A DNA stretch of 64,000 nucleotides from Phosphitispora fastidiosa. Lineage in GTDB: Bacteria > Bacillota > Thermincolia > Thermincolales > UBA2595. The stretch is taken from contig NZ_JAHHUL010000001.1 of the NCBI RefSeq assembly GCF_019008365.1, positions 186,001 to 250,000 on the forward strand, read 5' to 3'. This document shows, piece after piece, positions 32,477 through 41,096 of the stretch. Below the pieces are notes generated by a model. The model saw only the letters and a list, made by a program, of their open reading frames with translations, was not told where the DNA came from and ran no database searches. The position numbers were made by a program, and so were the translations under genes. The number at the start of each line of letters is the position of its first letter. Positions within the stretch are counted from its first letter, which is position 1.

Positions 32477-33223
32477 CTAGGCTTCGGCAGTATCATTCTC
32501 TCTGCTGTAAATCATTATCTCCCCAAAGGCCCTGGACTGATATGCCCTTATCCGGCCAAGCTTAATCAACTCCAGAAGGGCCAGAAACGTTACAATCACC
32601 TCTACTCTGGTAACCCTGGGGTGGAACAGGTCCTTAAAAGCAATTCCCCGGTTGTGAAAAAACAGCCTGCGCATAATTTCCTTCATTTTGTCCCTTGTAG
32701 TTACTTCATCCCTTGGAATCTCGCCGGTCAGTTCCCGGTCAACTGTCCGCTCCAGCACTTCTTGCAGCGCTTCCAGGAGGGTGGACATGTTTATCCCTTC
32801 AAGAGGGTTTTCCTCCCGAAAGAGGTGATAAAACATTTCCTCTTCATTTGGCCGGGTATAAACCCTGTTCATTAAAGTCTCTTTTTCCTGAAAGAAGTCA
32901 GCCATTACCTTGAATTTTTTGTATTCCAGAAGCTTTTCCACCAGTTCATCCCTGGGGTCATATTCTTCCAGAGCCTCTTCATCCTCAACCGGCGGTTTGG
33001 GCAGCAGCATTCTGGCCTTGATTGCCAGGAGGCTTGCCGCCATTACCAGGAACTCGCTGGCAACTTCGAGATCCAGCATCTGTATAGCAGTAATGTATTC
33101 CAGGTATTGTGCGGTAATTTTCGCGATGGGGATATCATAGATGTCAACTTCGTTTTTTTCCAACAGGTGAAACAGGAGGTCAAACGGGCCCTCAAACACT
33201 TCCAGCTTGATCTGGTAGGCCAA
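32477..33223 (-). CDS. scpA: Segregation and condensation protein A
   Basis: A 248-aa ScpA (kleisin). The N-terminal SMC-binding region has FEGPFDLLFHLLEKNEVDIYDIPIAKITAQYLEYI (by parts), then ASEFLVMAASLLAIKARMLLP. The acidic linker and the C-terminal winged-helix VIVTFLALLELIKLGRIRAYQ follow. The TTG start at 33223 has GAGGGAAG upstream. It is the third partner of the SMC complex; scpA-scpB follow trpS on the same strand. Confidence 0.95.
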   Translation of the reverse strand: MAYQIKLEVFEGPFDLLFHLLEKNEVDIYDIPIAKITAQYLEYITAIQMLDLEVASEFLVMAASLLAIKARMLLPKPPVEDEEALEEYDPRDELVEKLLEYKKFKVMADFFQEKETLMNRVYTRPNEEEMFYHLFREENPLEGINMSTLLEALQEVLERTVDRELTGEIPRDEVTTRDKMKEIMRRLFFHNRGIAFKDLFHPRVTRVEVIVTFLALLELIKLGRIRAYQSRAFGEIMIYSRENDTAEA

Positions 33224-33251
33224 AAGACTTCCCTCCTCCGAATAATTTCAA

Positions 33252-34487
33252 CTAGTACCTGAGGTTCATGGCTTCCCTGACTTTTTTGATGGTATCCCGG
33301 GCTGTTACCCGAGCCCTCTGGCTGCCCTTTATAAGTATCAGGTTTACCAGGTCCAATTTGGCATCCAGGATATCCCGGACATCACTTTCGCTAAAAAGAC
33401 CTGCCATATAGTCATCAATAATTGACTGGCCAATCTCACTGAGATAATTTTTTTCCTTTCGTGTTCCGCTGAACTCCTTAAACCGACCGACAACCGTTTC
33501 CGGCTTCCTTTCCTTATCAGCAGCATCAGCCTGCCCGATACCCTGGCCGGCCAGATGCTCTTTTAAATTCATTATATACTGCCTAAGGTCATTATAGGTA
33601 CTGTTTTCATATTTGGCCCGGCGTTCCCGGAGGGGGGCCAGCATCTTTTCCACGATTTCCAAAAGATCCTTTTTACAGGACACACAACCGCGTTCCGCAC
33701 CCCGGCATGCTTTCTGCACATATTCCAACATGTCATTATTGTAGATTTCCTGGTATTTGTGTACAATACACACCTCCGGATGGCCCGGATCTTCTTTGCG
33801 TATCCGCTGCGGGTCAGTAACCATGGCATTGACCCGTTTCTTCACCTCATCTGTGGTCGCAGAAATGGCAATATTATTTCCATAGCTTTTGCTCATTTTC
33901 CTGCCGTCAACCCCGGGAACCATGGGAAACCTGCCAAGGAGCGCTTTAGGTTCGGGGAACAAGTCTGTCTTGTACAGGAAATTAAACCTGCGGGCAATCT
34001 CCCTGGTTAATTCAATATGAGGCAGCTGGTCTTCTCCCACAGGCACTGTATCAGCCAGATAAACCAGGATATCTGCCGCCTGGAGCAGCGGGTATCCCAG
34101 AAAACCATATGTGGTAATATCCTTGCCCTGTTTTTCAAATTGTGCCAGCTGGTCCTTGTAGGTCGGACACCTTTCCAGCCATGCCAGAGGGGCATTCATC
34201 GAAAAACACAGGTGCAGTTCCGCATGTTCCCTTACCGATGACTGCACAAAAACAGCGTTTTTCACCGGGTCAATACCCACACTCAGCCAATCCAACACCA
34301 TCTGTCTGGTATCATTAGGCAGTTCTGTGGTATCGTCAAACTTAGTGGTCAGGGAATGCAAATCAGCAATCATGAAATAACATTTATATTCATCCTGAAG
34401 CCTGACCCAGTTCTCCAGAACACTCAGGTGTCCTATATGCAGCCTTCCCGTCGGTCTCATCCCGCTCAATATCGTGCCTTTACTCAT
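33252..34487 (-). CDS. trpS: Tryptophanyl-tRNA synthetase with C-terminal-domain insertion
   Basis: A 411-aa TrpRS; the common bacterial form is about 330 aa. The class I motifs GRLHIGHL and KMSKSYGNN are present, as are PTYKDQ and GYPLLQAADILVYLADTVPVGEDQ (by parts). The extra length lies between ERRAKYEN and the usual last helix (ILIKGSQRARVTARDTIKKVREAMNL): about 80 residues, from STYNDLRQYIMN to DAKLDLVN, with a helical and charged character. It contains FSGTRKEKNYLSEIGQSII and DDYMAGLFSESDVRDIL. No T-box precedes it (only about 48 nt to the previous gene). The function of the insertion is unknown. Confidence 0.95.
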   Translation of the reverse strand: MSKGTILSGMRPTGRLHIGHLSVLENWVRLQDEYKCYFMIADLHSLTTKFDDTTELPNDTRQMVLDWLSVGIDPVKNAVFVQSSVREHAELHLCFSMNAPLAWLERCPTYKDQLAQFEKQGKDITTYGFLGYPLLQAADILVYLADTVPVGEDQLPHIELTREIARRFNFLYKTDLFPEPKALLGRFPMVPGVDGRKMSKSYGNNIAISATTDEVKKRVNAMVTDPQRIRKEDPGHPEVCIVHKYQEIYNNDMLEYVQKACRGAERGCVSCKKDLLEIVEKMLAPLRERRAKYENSTYNDLRQYIMNLKEHLAGQGIGQADAADKERKPETVVGRFKEFSGTRKEKNYLSEIGQSIIDDYMAGLFSESDVRDILDAKLDLVNLILIKGSQRARVTARDTIKKVREAMNLRY

Positions 34488-34535
34488 CTTATCTCCTCCT
34501 GTGACAACCTTTTTTAAAACCCTGAGATACTATTT

Positions 34536-35144
34536 TTAAAACCCTGCCAGTTTAAACAGCAAATCATAAACAAATCCTACTATTGGCATCAGGAAAGCAT
34601 CTATCACTCCAAAAACCATCATTAGAATCAGGATTACGAAACCGTATTTTTCCAGGTTGTATATTATATGACTATATTTGTGTGGCAGAATCCCGGCCAA
34701 AATTTTTGACCCGTCCAACGGCGGAACCGGAATAATATTGAAAACCGCCAGGATAATATTAATGTACACGATAAGATGAAGAATCCTCTGGATAACTTCA
34801 CCCTGAGGCATCATTATCCTCCATAAAAGTACCGTTACCACAGCTATCAGCAAATTTGTAGCCGGTCCGGCAAGGGACACCCAGAGCATGCCCCGCTGCC
34901 TGTCACCTTTGAAATGAAACGGGTTTACCGGCACCGGTTTAGCCCATCCAAAATGAAAAAACAGCAGAAATATGGTCCCCAGAGGGTCCAGGTGCTTTAA
35001 TGGGTTTATGGTAAGCCTGCCCAGGTTCCTGGCAGTGGGGTCTCCAAGTCTGGAGGCCACATAGGCATGGGCAAACTCATGCAGGGTAAGCCCCAGCAGC
35101 AGGGCCGGCAGGATATATATCATGGTCTGGATGTCAAAAAACAA
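34536..35144 (-). CDS. Site-2 protease family (M50) membrane protein
   Basis: A 202-aa polytopic membrane metalloprotease of the YwhC type. The zinc motif HEFAH (about residues 22-26) and the third ligand region NIIPVPPLDGSKIL (about 143-156) are present, with GRLTINPLKHLDPLGTIF between them as in the family. The start is TTG 35144 with AAAGGAG 9 nt upstream. Such proteins cleave membrane substrates; the target is unknown. It lies just downstream of the CCA gene, with a 15-bp tandem repeat between. Confidence 0.92.
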   Translation of the reverse strand: MFFDIQTMIYILPALLLGLTLHEFAHAYVASRLGDPTARNLGRLTINPLKHLDPLGTIFLLFFHFGWAKPVPVNPFHFKGDRQRGMLWVSLAGPATNLLIAVVTVLLWRIMMPQGEVIQRILHLIVYINIILAVFNIIPVPPLDGSKILAGILPHKYSHIIYNLEKYGFVILILMMVFGVIDAFLMPIVGFVYDLLFKLAGF

Positions 35145-35168
35145 AATAATTAACTCCTTTCAGAAACC

Positions 35169-35214
35169 GCATCACTGGATTTTGCATCACTGGATTTTGC
35201 ATTACTGGATCTTG
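35169..35214. repeat. 15-bp tandem repeat, three copies, at a gene end
   Basis: ATCACTGGATTTTGC is repeated about three times (third copy with two changes). It spans the last codons and stop of the DHH-CBS-tRNA nucleotidyltransferase gene and the gap to the protease gene, so it may shift the stop position between strains. Confidence 0.85.
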
Positions 35215-37847
35215 CTGACCCCCAGCCCGTCGAGAAATTCAGCAACAAATCTAATTTCGTCCTCCCTGGTGGCAACTGCGCCGTCAAGCCGGGCATCCCT
35301 AACGGCATCAAGGGCATCTTTAAAATAAGGCGCCGGCTGATATCCCAGCCTCTTTATATCTTCTCCGCTTATTAACAATTTATTGTGTCCGGCACGGGCC
35401 AGATAATTTTTCAGCCGTTCCGTGACAACCTCCTCCCCGGCAACTGCCAGGATAAAGGCAAATCCCTCGCCCGATAGTTCCCGTACTGCTGAGGCGATTT
35501 CACTCATCTTCATCGGTTTCCTGCCGGAAAGCCGTTTCACAACCTCAGGGCAGAGGCACAGCAGTTCACTCATTTTCCGCTGTTCTTCCCTGCTCATCCT
35601 GAGTTTTTCATCAATCAGGGAAATCCGGCATCCGGTTTCCCTTACCAGTACCCCCAGGTACAGGACCCATGTATTCAACTTCAGGCCGCCACCTGTAGAG
35701 CTGACAAATTCCATGGCAAAGGGCAGCTTTTTCAGGATACTCAGAGACTCCTGGTCAGTGTTGGCAGCGGGAAGAATAAAAGGCCATATATTCAGTTCAC
35801 TCATCCTGAGAATAGCGCCCGTCGGTGAAGCTTCACCAAGAATATGTTTCAGTTCTTCCCTGACCCTGTCTGCCGACAGCTTTGCCAGCATTTTGGCCTT
35901 AATAGCCCTTTTTATCAAGGAAAGGGTCTGGGTTTCAATCCTGAACCCATATCTCTGCTCAAAACGGACTGCCCTCAGTATTCTGGTAGGATCCTCTACA
36001 AAACTAAGATTATACAGAACCCTGATAATTCCTTCTTCAAGGTCACGCCTGCCGCCAAAATAATCCACCAGTTTGCCGAAATTCCTGGCGCTGAGAGTTA
36101 AAGCCATGGCGTTAATGGTAAAGTCACGCCGGTAGAGGTCCTGTTTCAATGATGATACCTCTACTTTTGGCAGCGCCGCCGGGTATTCGTAATATTCAGT
36201 CCGCGCGGTGGCCACATCGACCCGGAAATTATTATGAAGGATCACCATAGCTGTACCGAACTTGTTATGGACCCTGACTCTCCCACAGAGGAACTCTGCC
36301 AGAGAACGGGCAAAACCAGGTCCGTCCCCTTCAACCACCAAATCAATATCCAGGTTTTCCACTCCCAGGATAAGGTCTCTGACGAACCCGCCGACCGCAA
36401 ACACACGGTACCCGCTGCGGTCTGCCAGGTAGCTGATCTGTCCCAGCAGGTCCCTGATGGGGCCAGAAAGATTGGCTGCCATAAGAAGCTTCAGGTTATC
36501 GGAACCGTTGCCGGTTGACACCTGGGTGATATTATATATCCGCTCATACTTTTCGGGGTAGTGTTCACCGTGAAGGGACCTTAAGACATCTGTCCGGGAT
36601 ACTATTCCTTCAATACGGCCATTGTTGACTACAGGAAGCCTTCCTATGTTATGGTCAATCATCAGGTGCTGGATTTCAGGAAGGGTGGTTTTTCCGGAAA
36701 TTGTGATTACCCTCCGTGACATAAAGCCTTTTACCGGAGCATGGCCAAGTCCGTGGTGTTTGGCCTTATCAATATCACGCCGGGAAATAATCCCGGCCAT
36801 TTTCTGCCCGTCAACCACAGGAAGTCCTGTATGACCGTACCGCAGCAATATCTTGCCTGCTTCTTCAATAGTTGTGTCAAGTGTAACAGTTTTCACAGGA
36901 GCAGACATAATATTCTCTGCTGCTACTTCCGGTCTCACATGCTCCTGCAGCAGGGTTTTTATTTTATTGATAATAGTCTCAACATTTCCGTCCCTGACAG
37001 TTGCCGATGCCGCCATGGCATGCCCGCCGCCGTTAAAACCGGCCAGTATTCTGGACACATCTACCACCCGGTCGTGACTCCGGCCCACAATATGGACCCG
37101 GTCATCCATAAGGACGGCTGCTATAGCCACATCCGCATTTGAGACATCAACCATCTTGTGCACCAATAAGGCCAGTCCCCCGACATATTCCCCAATTTCT
37201 CCACTGGTGATAAGGATTTTCACCCCGTTTATATCATATGACTCTGAAGCTACAATGAGTTTGTTTAAAAGGTTTTTTTGCTGCTCAGACAGTGGTCTGT
37301 CAATAAACTCGGAAACCACCGGCAGCTTGGCCCCATGTGACAGCAAATAAGCAACAGCCTCCGCGTCCCTGGAGGTGGTACTGGTAAAGGTCAGGCAGTC
37401 CGTATCCTCATAAATTCCCAGAGCAAAAACCGTGGCCTCAAAAGAGTTTATTTCAAGGCCCTGTTTTTTCATTATTTCAACCAATAAAGTAGTGGCTGCA
37501 CCAACTTCCTCAATTACTTCCAGGGAACCTTTCAGGTCATCAGCCGAAGCCGGGTGGTGGTCATATATGTATACTTCGATTTCAGGATTCTTGAGAACCT
37601 CACGCACTTCTCCAATCCGGGAAATGCCTTTGGTATCTACCAGAATAAGCCTGGTCACTTCTTTAAGAGCAATATCCCGGGCCAGCCGGAAATTAAAAGT
37701 ATCCTTATGCAGGGACATGAATTCTCTCACATTACGGTGTAGTTTCCCACTGTAAACCAGTTCGGCATCAGGAAACAGTTTTTTGGCTGCTATCATTGAA
37801 GCCAGTCCATCAAAATCCGTATTATTGTGGCTGACTATTATCTCCAT
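35202..37847 (-). CDS. DHH-CBS-poly(A) polymerase fusion (tRNA nucleotidyltransferase)
   Basis: An 881-aa fusion. The N-terminal ~300 residues are a DHH/DHHA1 phosphoesterase (SHNNTDFDGLASM, VDTKG, YDHHPAS, GGGHAMAAS). Then two CBS domains (about 310-435) with ENIMSAPVKTV and MSRRVITISGKT, and a class II nucleotidyltransferase (FAVGGFVRDLILGVENLDID, RRDFTINAMALTL) with RNA-binding helices. Such fusions are known in Clostridia and delta-proteobacteria as CC- or A-adding tRNA enzymes; the DHH domain may be a nanoRNase. It completes the CCA end of tRNAs. The gene end lies in a tandem repeat. Confidence 0.93.
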   Translation of the reverse strand: MEIIVSHNNTDFDGLASMIAAKKLFPDAELVYSGKLHRNVREFMSLHKDTFNFRLARDIALKEVTRLILVDTKGISRIGEVREVLKNPEIEVYIYDHHPASADDLKGSLEVIEEVGAATTLLVEIMKKQGLEINSFEATVFALGIYEDTDCLTFTSTTSRDAEAVAYLLSHGAKLPVVSEFIDRPLSEQQKNLLNKLIVASESYDINGVKILITSGEIGEYVGGLALLVHKMVDVSNADVAIAAVLMDDRVHIVGRSHDRVVDVSRILAGFNGGGHAMAASATVRDGNVETIINKIKTLLQEHVRPEVAAENIMSAPVKTVTLDTTIEEAGKILLRYGHTGLPVVDGQKMAGIISRRDIDKAKHHGLGHAPVKGFMSRRVITISGKTTLPEIQHLMIDHNIGRLPVVNNGRIEGIVSRTDVLRSLHGEHYPEKYERIYNITQVSTGNGSDNLKLLMAANLSGPIRDLLGQISYLADRSGYRVFAVGGFVRDLILGVENLDIDLVVEGDGPGFARSLAEFLCGRVRVHNKFGTAMVILHNNFRVDVATARTEYYEYPAALPKVEVSSLKQDLYRRDFTINAMALTLSARNFGKLVDYFGGRRDLEEGIIRVLYNLSFVEDPTRILRAVRFEQRYGFRIETQTLSLIKRAIKAKMLAKLSADRVREELKHILGEASPTGAILRMSELNIWPFILPAANTDQESLSILKKLPFAMEFVSSTGGGLKLNTWVLYLGVLVRETGCRISLIDEKLRMSREEQRKMSELLCLCPEVVKRLSGRKPMKMSEIASAVRELSGEGFAFILAVAGEEVVTERLKNYLARAGHNKLLISGEDIKRLGYQPAPYFKDALDAVRDARLDGAVATREDEIRFVAEFLDGLGVSKIQ

Positions 37848-37912
37848 ACTTGTCCTCCTTGTGCCGTTACCGGAACTTTATATCATACCACAGCAAACCT
37901 GCAAACGAAAGT

Positions 37913-38035
37913 CGGAATTCAGAAATCAGAATTCAGAATGCTCTTCTGCAATAGCGGCTACAATGAAAATTATAGATAAGTTTCAGGATAAAATCAATGT
38001 TATTCTGACTCCTGTCGCCTGAATTCTGACTCCTT
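37913..38035. repeat. Heptamer-armed repeat, copy 2
   Basis: Between the CCA-type gene and lysA: AGAATTCAG-rich left arm (37913-37938), a core (37947-38000) with GAAAATTATAGA, AGTTTC and ATAAAATCAATG, and a right arm (38002-38035) with CTGACTCCTGT and CTGAATTCTGACTCC. The arms are opposite in orientation, as at 8081-9286, but much shorter. The rest of the 250-nt gap has a GC-rich hairpin (38067-38092). Confidence 0.7.
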
Positions 38036-38066
38036 ATCCTTACATAGCCGGAGCACCCCAACAGCA

Positions 38067-38092
38067 GCGGGGTGGGTACAAGCCCCACCCCG
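38067..38092. terminator. GC-rich hairpin after lysA
   Basis: Stem GCGGGGTGGG/CCCACCCCGC with a 6-nt loop, 6 nt past the lysA stop. T-run is present only on the plus strand (AATTTTA), so its role as lysA terminator is unsure. Confidence 0.6.
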
Positions 38093-38097
38093 CAATT

Positions 38098-39453
38098 TTA
38101 ACCTGATATTTTTAATTCTGCCTTTGTTTTGGGCAGTCCTTTTTTCATTCTTTCCGGCAGGACATCATTTCTCACGATATCATCAAAGGTTTCCCTTTTC
38201 ACTACAAGGTCGGCCCGGCCGTCCCTGACAAAAACCACCGCAGGCTTGCCCAGCCTGTTGTAGTTGCTGGACATGGAATAGTTATATGCCCCGGTGCTGG
38301 AAACCGCCAGAATATCGCCCGGTTGGACTTCAGGCACATGCAGGTCCCAAATCAGCATATCACCTGACTCACAGCATTTTCCGGCTATCGATACCTCTTC
38401 CATCTTCCGGCTGTCAGCCTTATTGGCCAGTATCGCCTCATAACGCGCCTGGTAGAGCGCCGGTCTGGGATTATCTGTCATTCCCCCGTCAACAGCAACA
38501 TATTTCCTGACACCGGGAATATCCTTGACAGTCCCCACAGTGTAAAGGGTAACTCCTGCAGTTCCCACAATGGATCGGCCCGGTTCAATAATGACCTTGG
38601 GCATCGGATACTGGTTTTCCTCACACTGCTGTCTGATTGTCTCCATCACCATGGCAGCATAAGTCTTAATACTTGCCGGTTTATCTCCTGAAGCATAATA
38701 TATCCCGAAACCGCCTCCCAGGTTAAGCTCAGCAAACCTGTGCCCTGTTTCCCGGTAAACTTTTATCAGGAATTCCATCATAACTTCAGCCGTATGCTGG
38801 TATGATTCCAGTTCAAATATCTGAGAACCTATATGGCAGTGCAGCCCAATCAGGTTGATGTGATTACACTCCAGGGCCTTTTTAATCCCTTCAAGGGCCT
38901 GACCATTGCTGACAACAAGGCCAAATTTGGAGTCAATCTGTCCCGTCTGAATGTATTCATGTGTATGTGCCTCTATCCCCGGGGTCACCCTGATAAGCAC
39001 ATCGGTCCTGGTATGCATCCTGTCTGATAACTCGTTGATTTTATCCAGTTCCTGCATATTGTCGGCAACAATTCTTCCAATACCTGCCTCCAGAGCCATG
39101 CGCAGTTCTTCAGTTGACTTGTTGTTGCCGTGAAAATAAATTAATTCCGGAGGGAAACCGGCTTTAAGAGCAGTATACAATTCCCCTCCTGACACCACAT
39201 CAAGCCCTAATCCCTCAGATTCAATGAGCCTGCACATTGCCAGGGTAAGAAAAGCCTTACTGGCATAAATGACCAGAGAGTCCGGATACGTTCCGGTAAA
39301 GGCCTCATAATACTGCCTGCAGTTGTCCCGCAAATGGTTTTCATCCATGACATACAAAGGTGTGCCAAATTCCCTGGCAAGTTCAACAGTATCACATCCG
39401 CCAACCTCCAGGTGTCCCTTATCATTAATCCGCATAGTCCCGTGCAATTTCAC
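38098..39453 (-). CDS. lysA: Diaminopimelate decarboxylase
   Basis: A ~451-aa PLP enzyme that makes lysine from meso-diaminopimelate. The N-terminal GTPLYVMDENHLRDNCRQY, the Lys of VIYASKAFL (PLP Schiff base), the HCHIGSQIFE strand, GGGFGIYY, IEPGRSIVG and KCCESGDML are all as in the family. A GTG start at 39453 (GGGGAGGT 10 nt upstream) is preferred; ATG 39435 is the conservative alternative. It is transcribed alone or with the small gene upstream. No lysine riboswitch is recognised before it. Confidence 0.95.
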   Translation of the reverse strand: MKLHGTMRINDKGHLEVGGCDTVELAREFGTPLYVMDENHLRDNCRQYYEAFTGTYPDSLVIYASKAFLTLAMCRLIESEGLGLDVVSGGELYTALKAGFPPELIYFHGNNKSTEELRMALEAGIGRIVADNMQELDKINELSDRMHTRTDVLIRVTPGIEAHTHEYIQTGQIDSKFGLVVSNGQALEGIKKALECNHINLIGLHCHIGSQIFELESYQHTAEVMMEFLIKVYRETGHRFAELNLGGGFGIYYASGDKPASIKTYAAMVMETIRQQCEENQYPMPKVIIEPGRSIVGTAGVTLYTVGTVKDIPGVRKYVAVDGGMTDNPRPALYQARYEAILANKADSRKMEEVSIAGKCCESGDMLIWDLHVPEVQPGDILAVSSTGAYNYSMSSNYNRLGKPAVVFVRDGRADLVVKRETFDDIVRNDVLPERMKKGLPKTKAELKISG

Positions 39454-39570
39454 TGTCCAGATTACCTCCCCAACATTTGGCTTCAGTTCGATAAACAATT
39501 TCCCGACAACAAAAGAAAATTTTCATTAAATTTTAACACATATTGTACCCACAGTCAATTGAACCAGGGC

Positions 39571-39601
39571 AAAAGAAAAGGAGCGCCTATTTGAGACGCT
39601 C
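39571..39601 (-). terminator. Terminator after the small 65-aa gene
   Basis: Stem GAGCGTC / G-GCGCTC with loop TCAAATA on the minus strand, followed by CTTTTCTTTT. The gene's stop codon lies inside the hairpin. Confidence 0.75.
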
Positions 39602-39784
39602 ACTGTTACTGCTGTTCTTTCTTGATGTCAGTTCAAGGATTACCGCAAAATCCCGGGTGTCCCCTGTACTGATGTTTAGCGCGTTCATTGGCGGAGTGCG
39701 GTCTACAGCACTTTTGCTCTCGCGGTCCTTAGTTAAAACCAGAGGTTTAAAATAAGCCGAATTAACCAGAGATGAAATGTGCAC
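39587..39784 (-). CDS. Small 65-aa protein, unrecognised
   Basis: A GTG start at 39784 sits 6 nt after an excellent AAGGAGG site, and the stop falls in a terminator hairpin, so this is a real small gene. The protein begins MHISSLVNSAYFKPLVL, is Ser/Thr/Arg-rich and ends in TSRKNSSNSERLK. There is no membrane segment or cysteine. The Lys/Asp-rich middle (TKDRESKSAVDRTPP) looks disordered. I do not recognise the family; small proteins starting this way occur near flagellar and sporulation genes, but that is not seen here. Confidence 0.65.
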   Translation of the reverse strand: MHISSLVNSAYFKPLVLTKDRESKSAVDRTPPMNALNISTGDTRDFAVILELTSRKNSSNSERLK

Positions 39785-39863
39785 CTAAACTCCTCCTTGC
39801 CACGTTATCCCGTATCCCTTTTTAAGTATTTATCGGAACAATACTACCAAAACTTTAGCTTTT

Positions 39864-40907
39864 TTACTCTAAATTATATTTTTTTTTGAAATATTCAGAA
39901 ACTCTTCTGAGCACATCAAAGGCTTTGGTAACCGTTGCCGTTCCGTCCAGATTGACCAGACAGCACCTTGCCGGCGCTAACCAGGCCTGCCGAACGACAG
40001 TTTCTATGGAGATGCCGCGGCTGTCCAGATAGTTCCACAACCCCTCTAAATGGCTTATCAGGGTATCTGCAGATTCCTGAACATACTCCTCAGTCAGGGT
40101 GGGCACTATGCCCCAGGAGATGATTCCTCCCTTTTCGAGAAATGCCTTAATCTGATCGACATACCTGACGAAAATATTACCATTACTGAAGATATCAACT
40201 GAGAGTATATCGAGGTCAAGTGTCTCCAGAAGGAAAGACCAGTCAGGGTTGCCACAGAGGTGAATCCCCTTAGGCCCCTCAATCAGACTGAGGAAATCCC
40301 GGTAATCCTTCCCTGCTTTTTCGGCGGGATATCCCGTGAAAGAGCCGAATATAAAACTCAACCCGGGTTCATCTATCCATACAAAACTATTTGGATTAAC
40401 CTCTGATATCTCCCGATACTGGACATTGATTTTCCGTGACATAAACTCATACAGAAAGAACCTTATTTCATCATTATAGATGATTGGTTTCCTGTTTTCA
40501 TCAGTAATCTTAAGGCCAAAGCTTATGGGTCCGATGGACTGTCCCCTGATCAGGGGGTATTTTTTTATCCCGGGATTTTCCAGAAAGTTTCGGTAAACAG
40601 CCGAATACCTTCCCTGAATCCGAAAATAGTCGTCATTGTCAAAGTTCTCCACATAGCTGTCAAGTTCCCGGTAAAACTCAGCCGTGTCAAAAAGGATGCG
40701 CTGTTCACCCTCATCTATCCTGATGCCTGGGAAGTTATCAGTTATCTGTACATACATGTCTTCATAAAAACCGGCATGCGGCAGCTGCGGCCAAAATGGG
40801 ATATCAACACCGAGAGCCAGTTTCATGGCCTCCTCCACCTGATCATGGGGCAGAATCCCCATAGCGGTTGTCATACAATTACCCGGCAGCTTATATATTT
40901 TTTCCAT
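39864..40907 (-). CDS. UroD/MetE-like fold protein, unrecognised
   Basis: A ~347-aa protein that I place in the uroporphyrinogen decarboxylase / cobalamin-independent methionine synthase fold: KLPGNCMTTAMGILPH at the N-terminus, PFWPQLPHAGFYEDMY, ISFGLKITDENRKPI, SFVWIDEPGLSF, GIHLCGNPDWSFLLE and GGIISWGIVPTLTEE. IDEPGLS and the HLCGN Cys match the zinc-site region of MetE-like proteins. Two cysteines follow near the C-terminus (PARCCLVNL). ATG 40907 (GGAAGGAGG upstream) is chosen. It may be a methyltransferase of a corrinoid pathway, but no corrinoid protein is near. Confidence 0.7.
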   Translation of the reverse strand: MEKIYKLPGNCMTTAMGILPHDQVEEAMKLALGVDIPFWPQLPHAGFYEDMYVQITDNFPGIRIDEGEQRILFDTAEFYRELDSYVENFDNDDYFRIQGRYSAVYRNFLENPGIKKYPLIRGQSIGPISFGLKITDENRKPIIYNDEIRFFLYEFMSRKINVQYREISEVNPNSFVWIDEPGLSFIFGSFTGYPAEKAGKDYRDFLSLIEGPKGIHLCGNPDWSFLLETLDLDILSVDIFSNGNIFVRYVDQIKAFLEKGGIISWGIVPTLTEEYVQESADTLISHLEGLWNYLDSRGISIETVVRQAWLAPARCCLVNLDGTATVTKAFDVLRRVSEYFKKKYNLE

Positions 40908-41096
40908 TTTCAAGTATCCTCCTTCCCTTTTTATGGTAATTTTGTTATTATATAATTGTCTGTTCTTTGAATATATTTTAACGTTAATTAAGTGCAATTT
41001 CTGTGATATGTGTCATAAACTGGTATGATATTGAGATACTAATACGGTCAGCTATCAGAAATATAGTCGGTAATCAGTGCAAAGTGAGGCATAACT

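Noticed and set aside
34488-34535. T-box riboswitch before trpS
   Set aside because: Only about 48 nt separate the genes and no T-box consensus or stem I is visible.
35422-36063. Plus-strand open frame of 213 aa opposite the tRNA nucleotidyltransferase
   Set aside because: Ser/Arg-rich shadow of a well-supported gene; no motifs.
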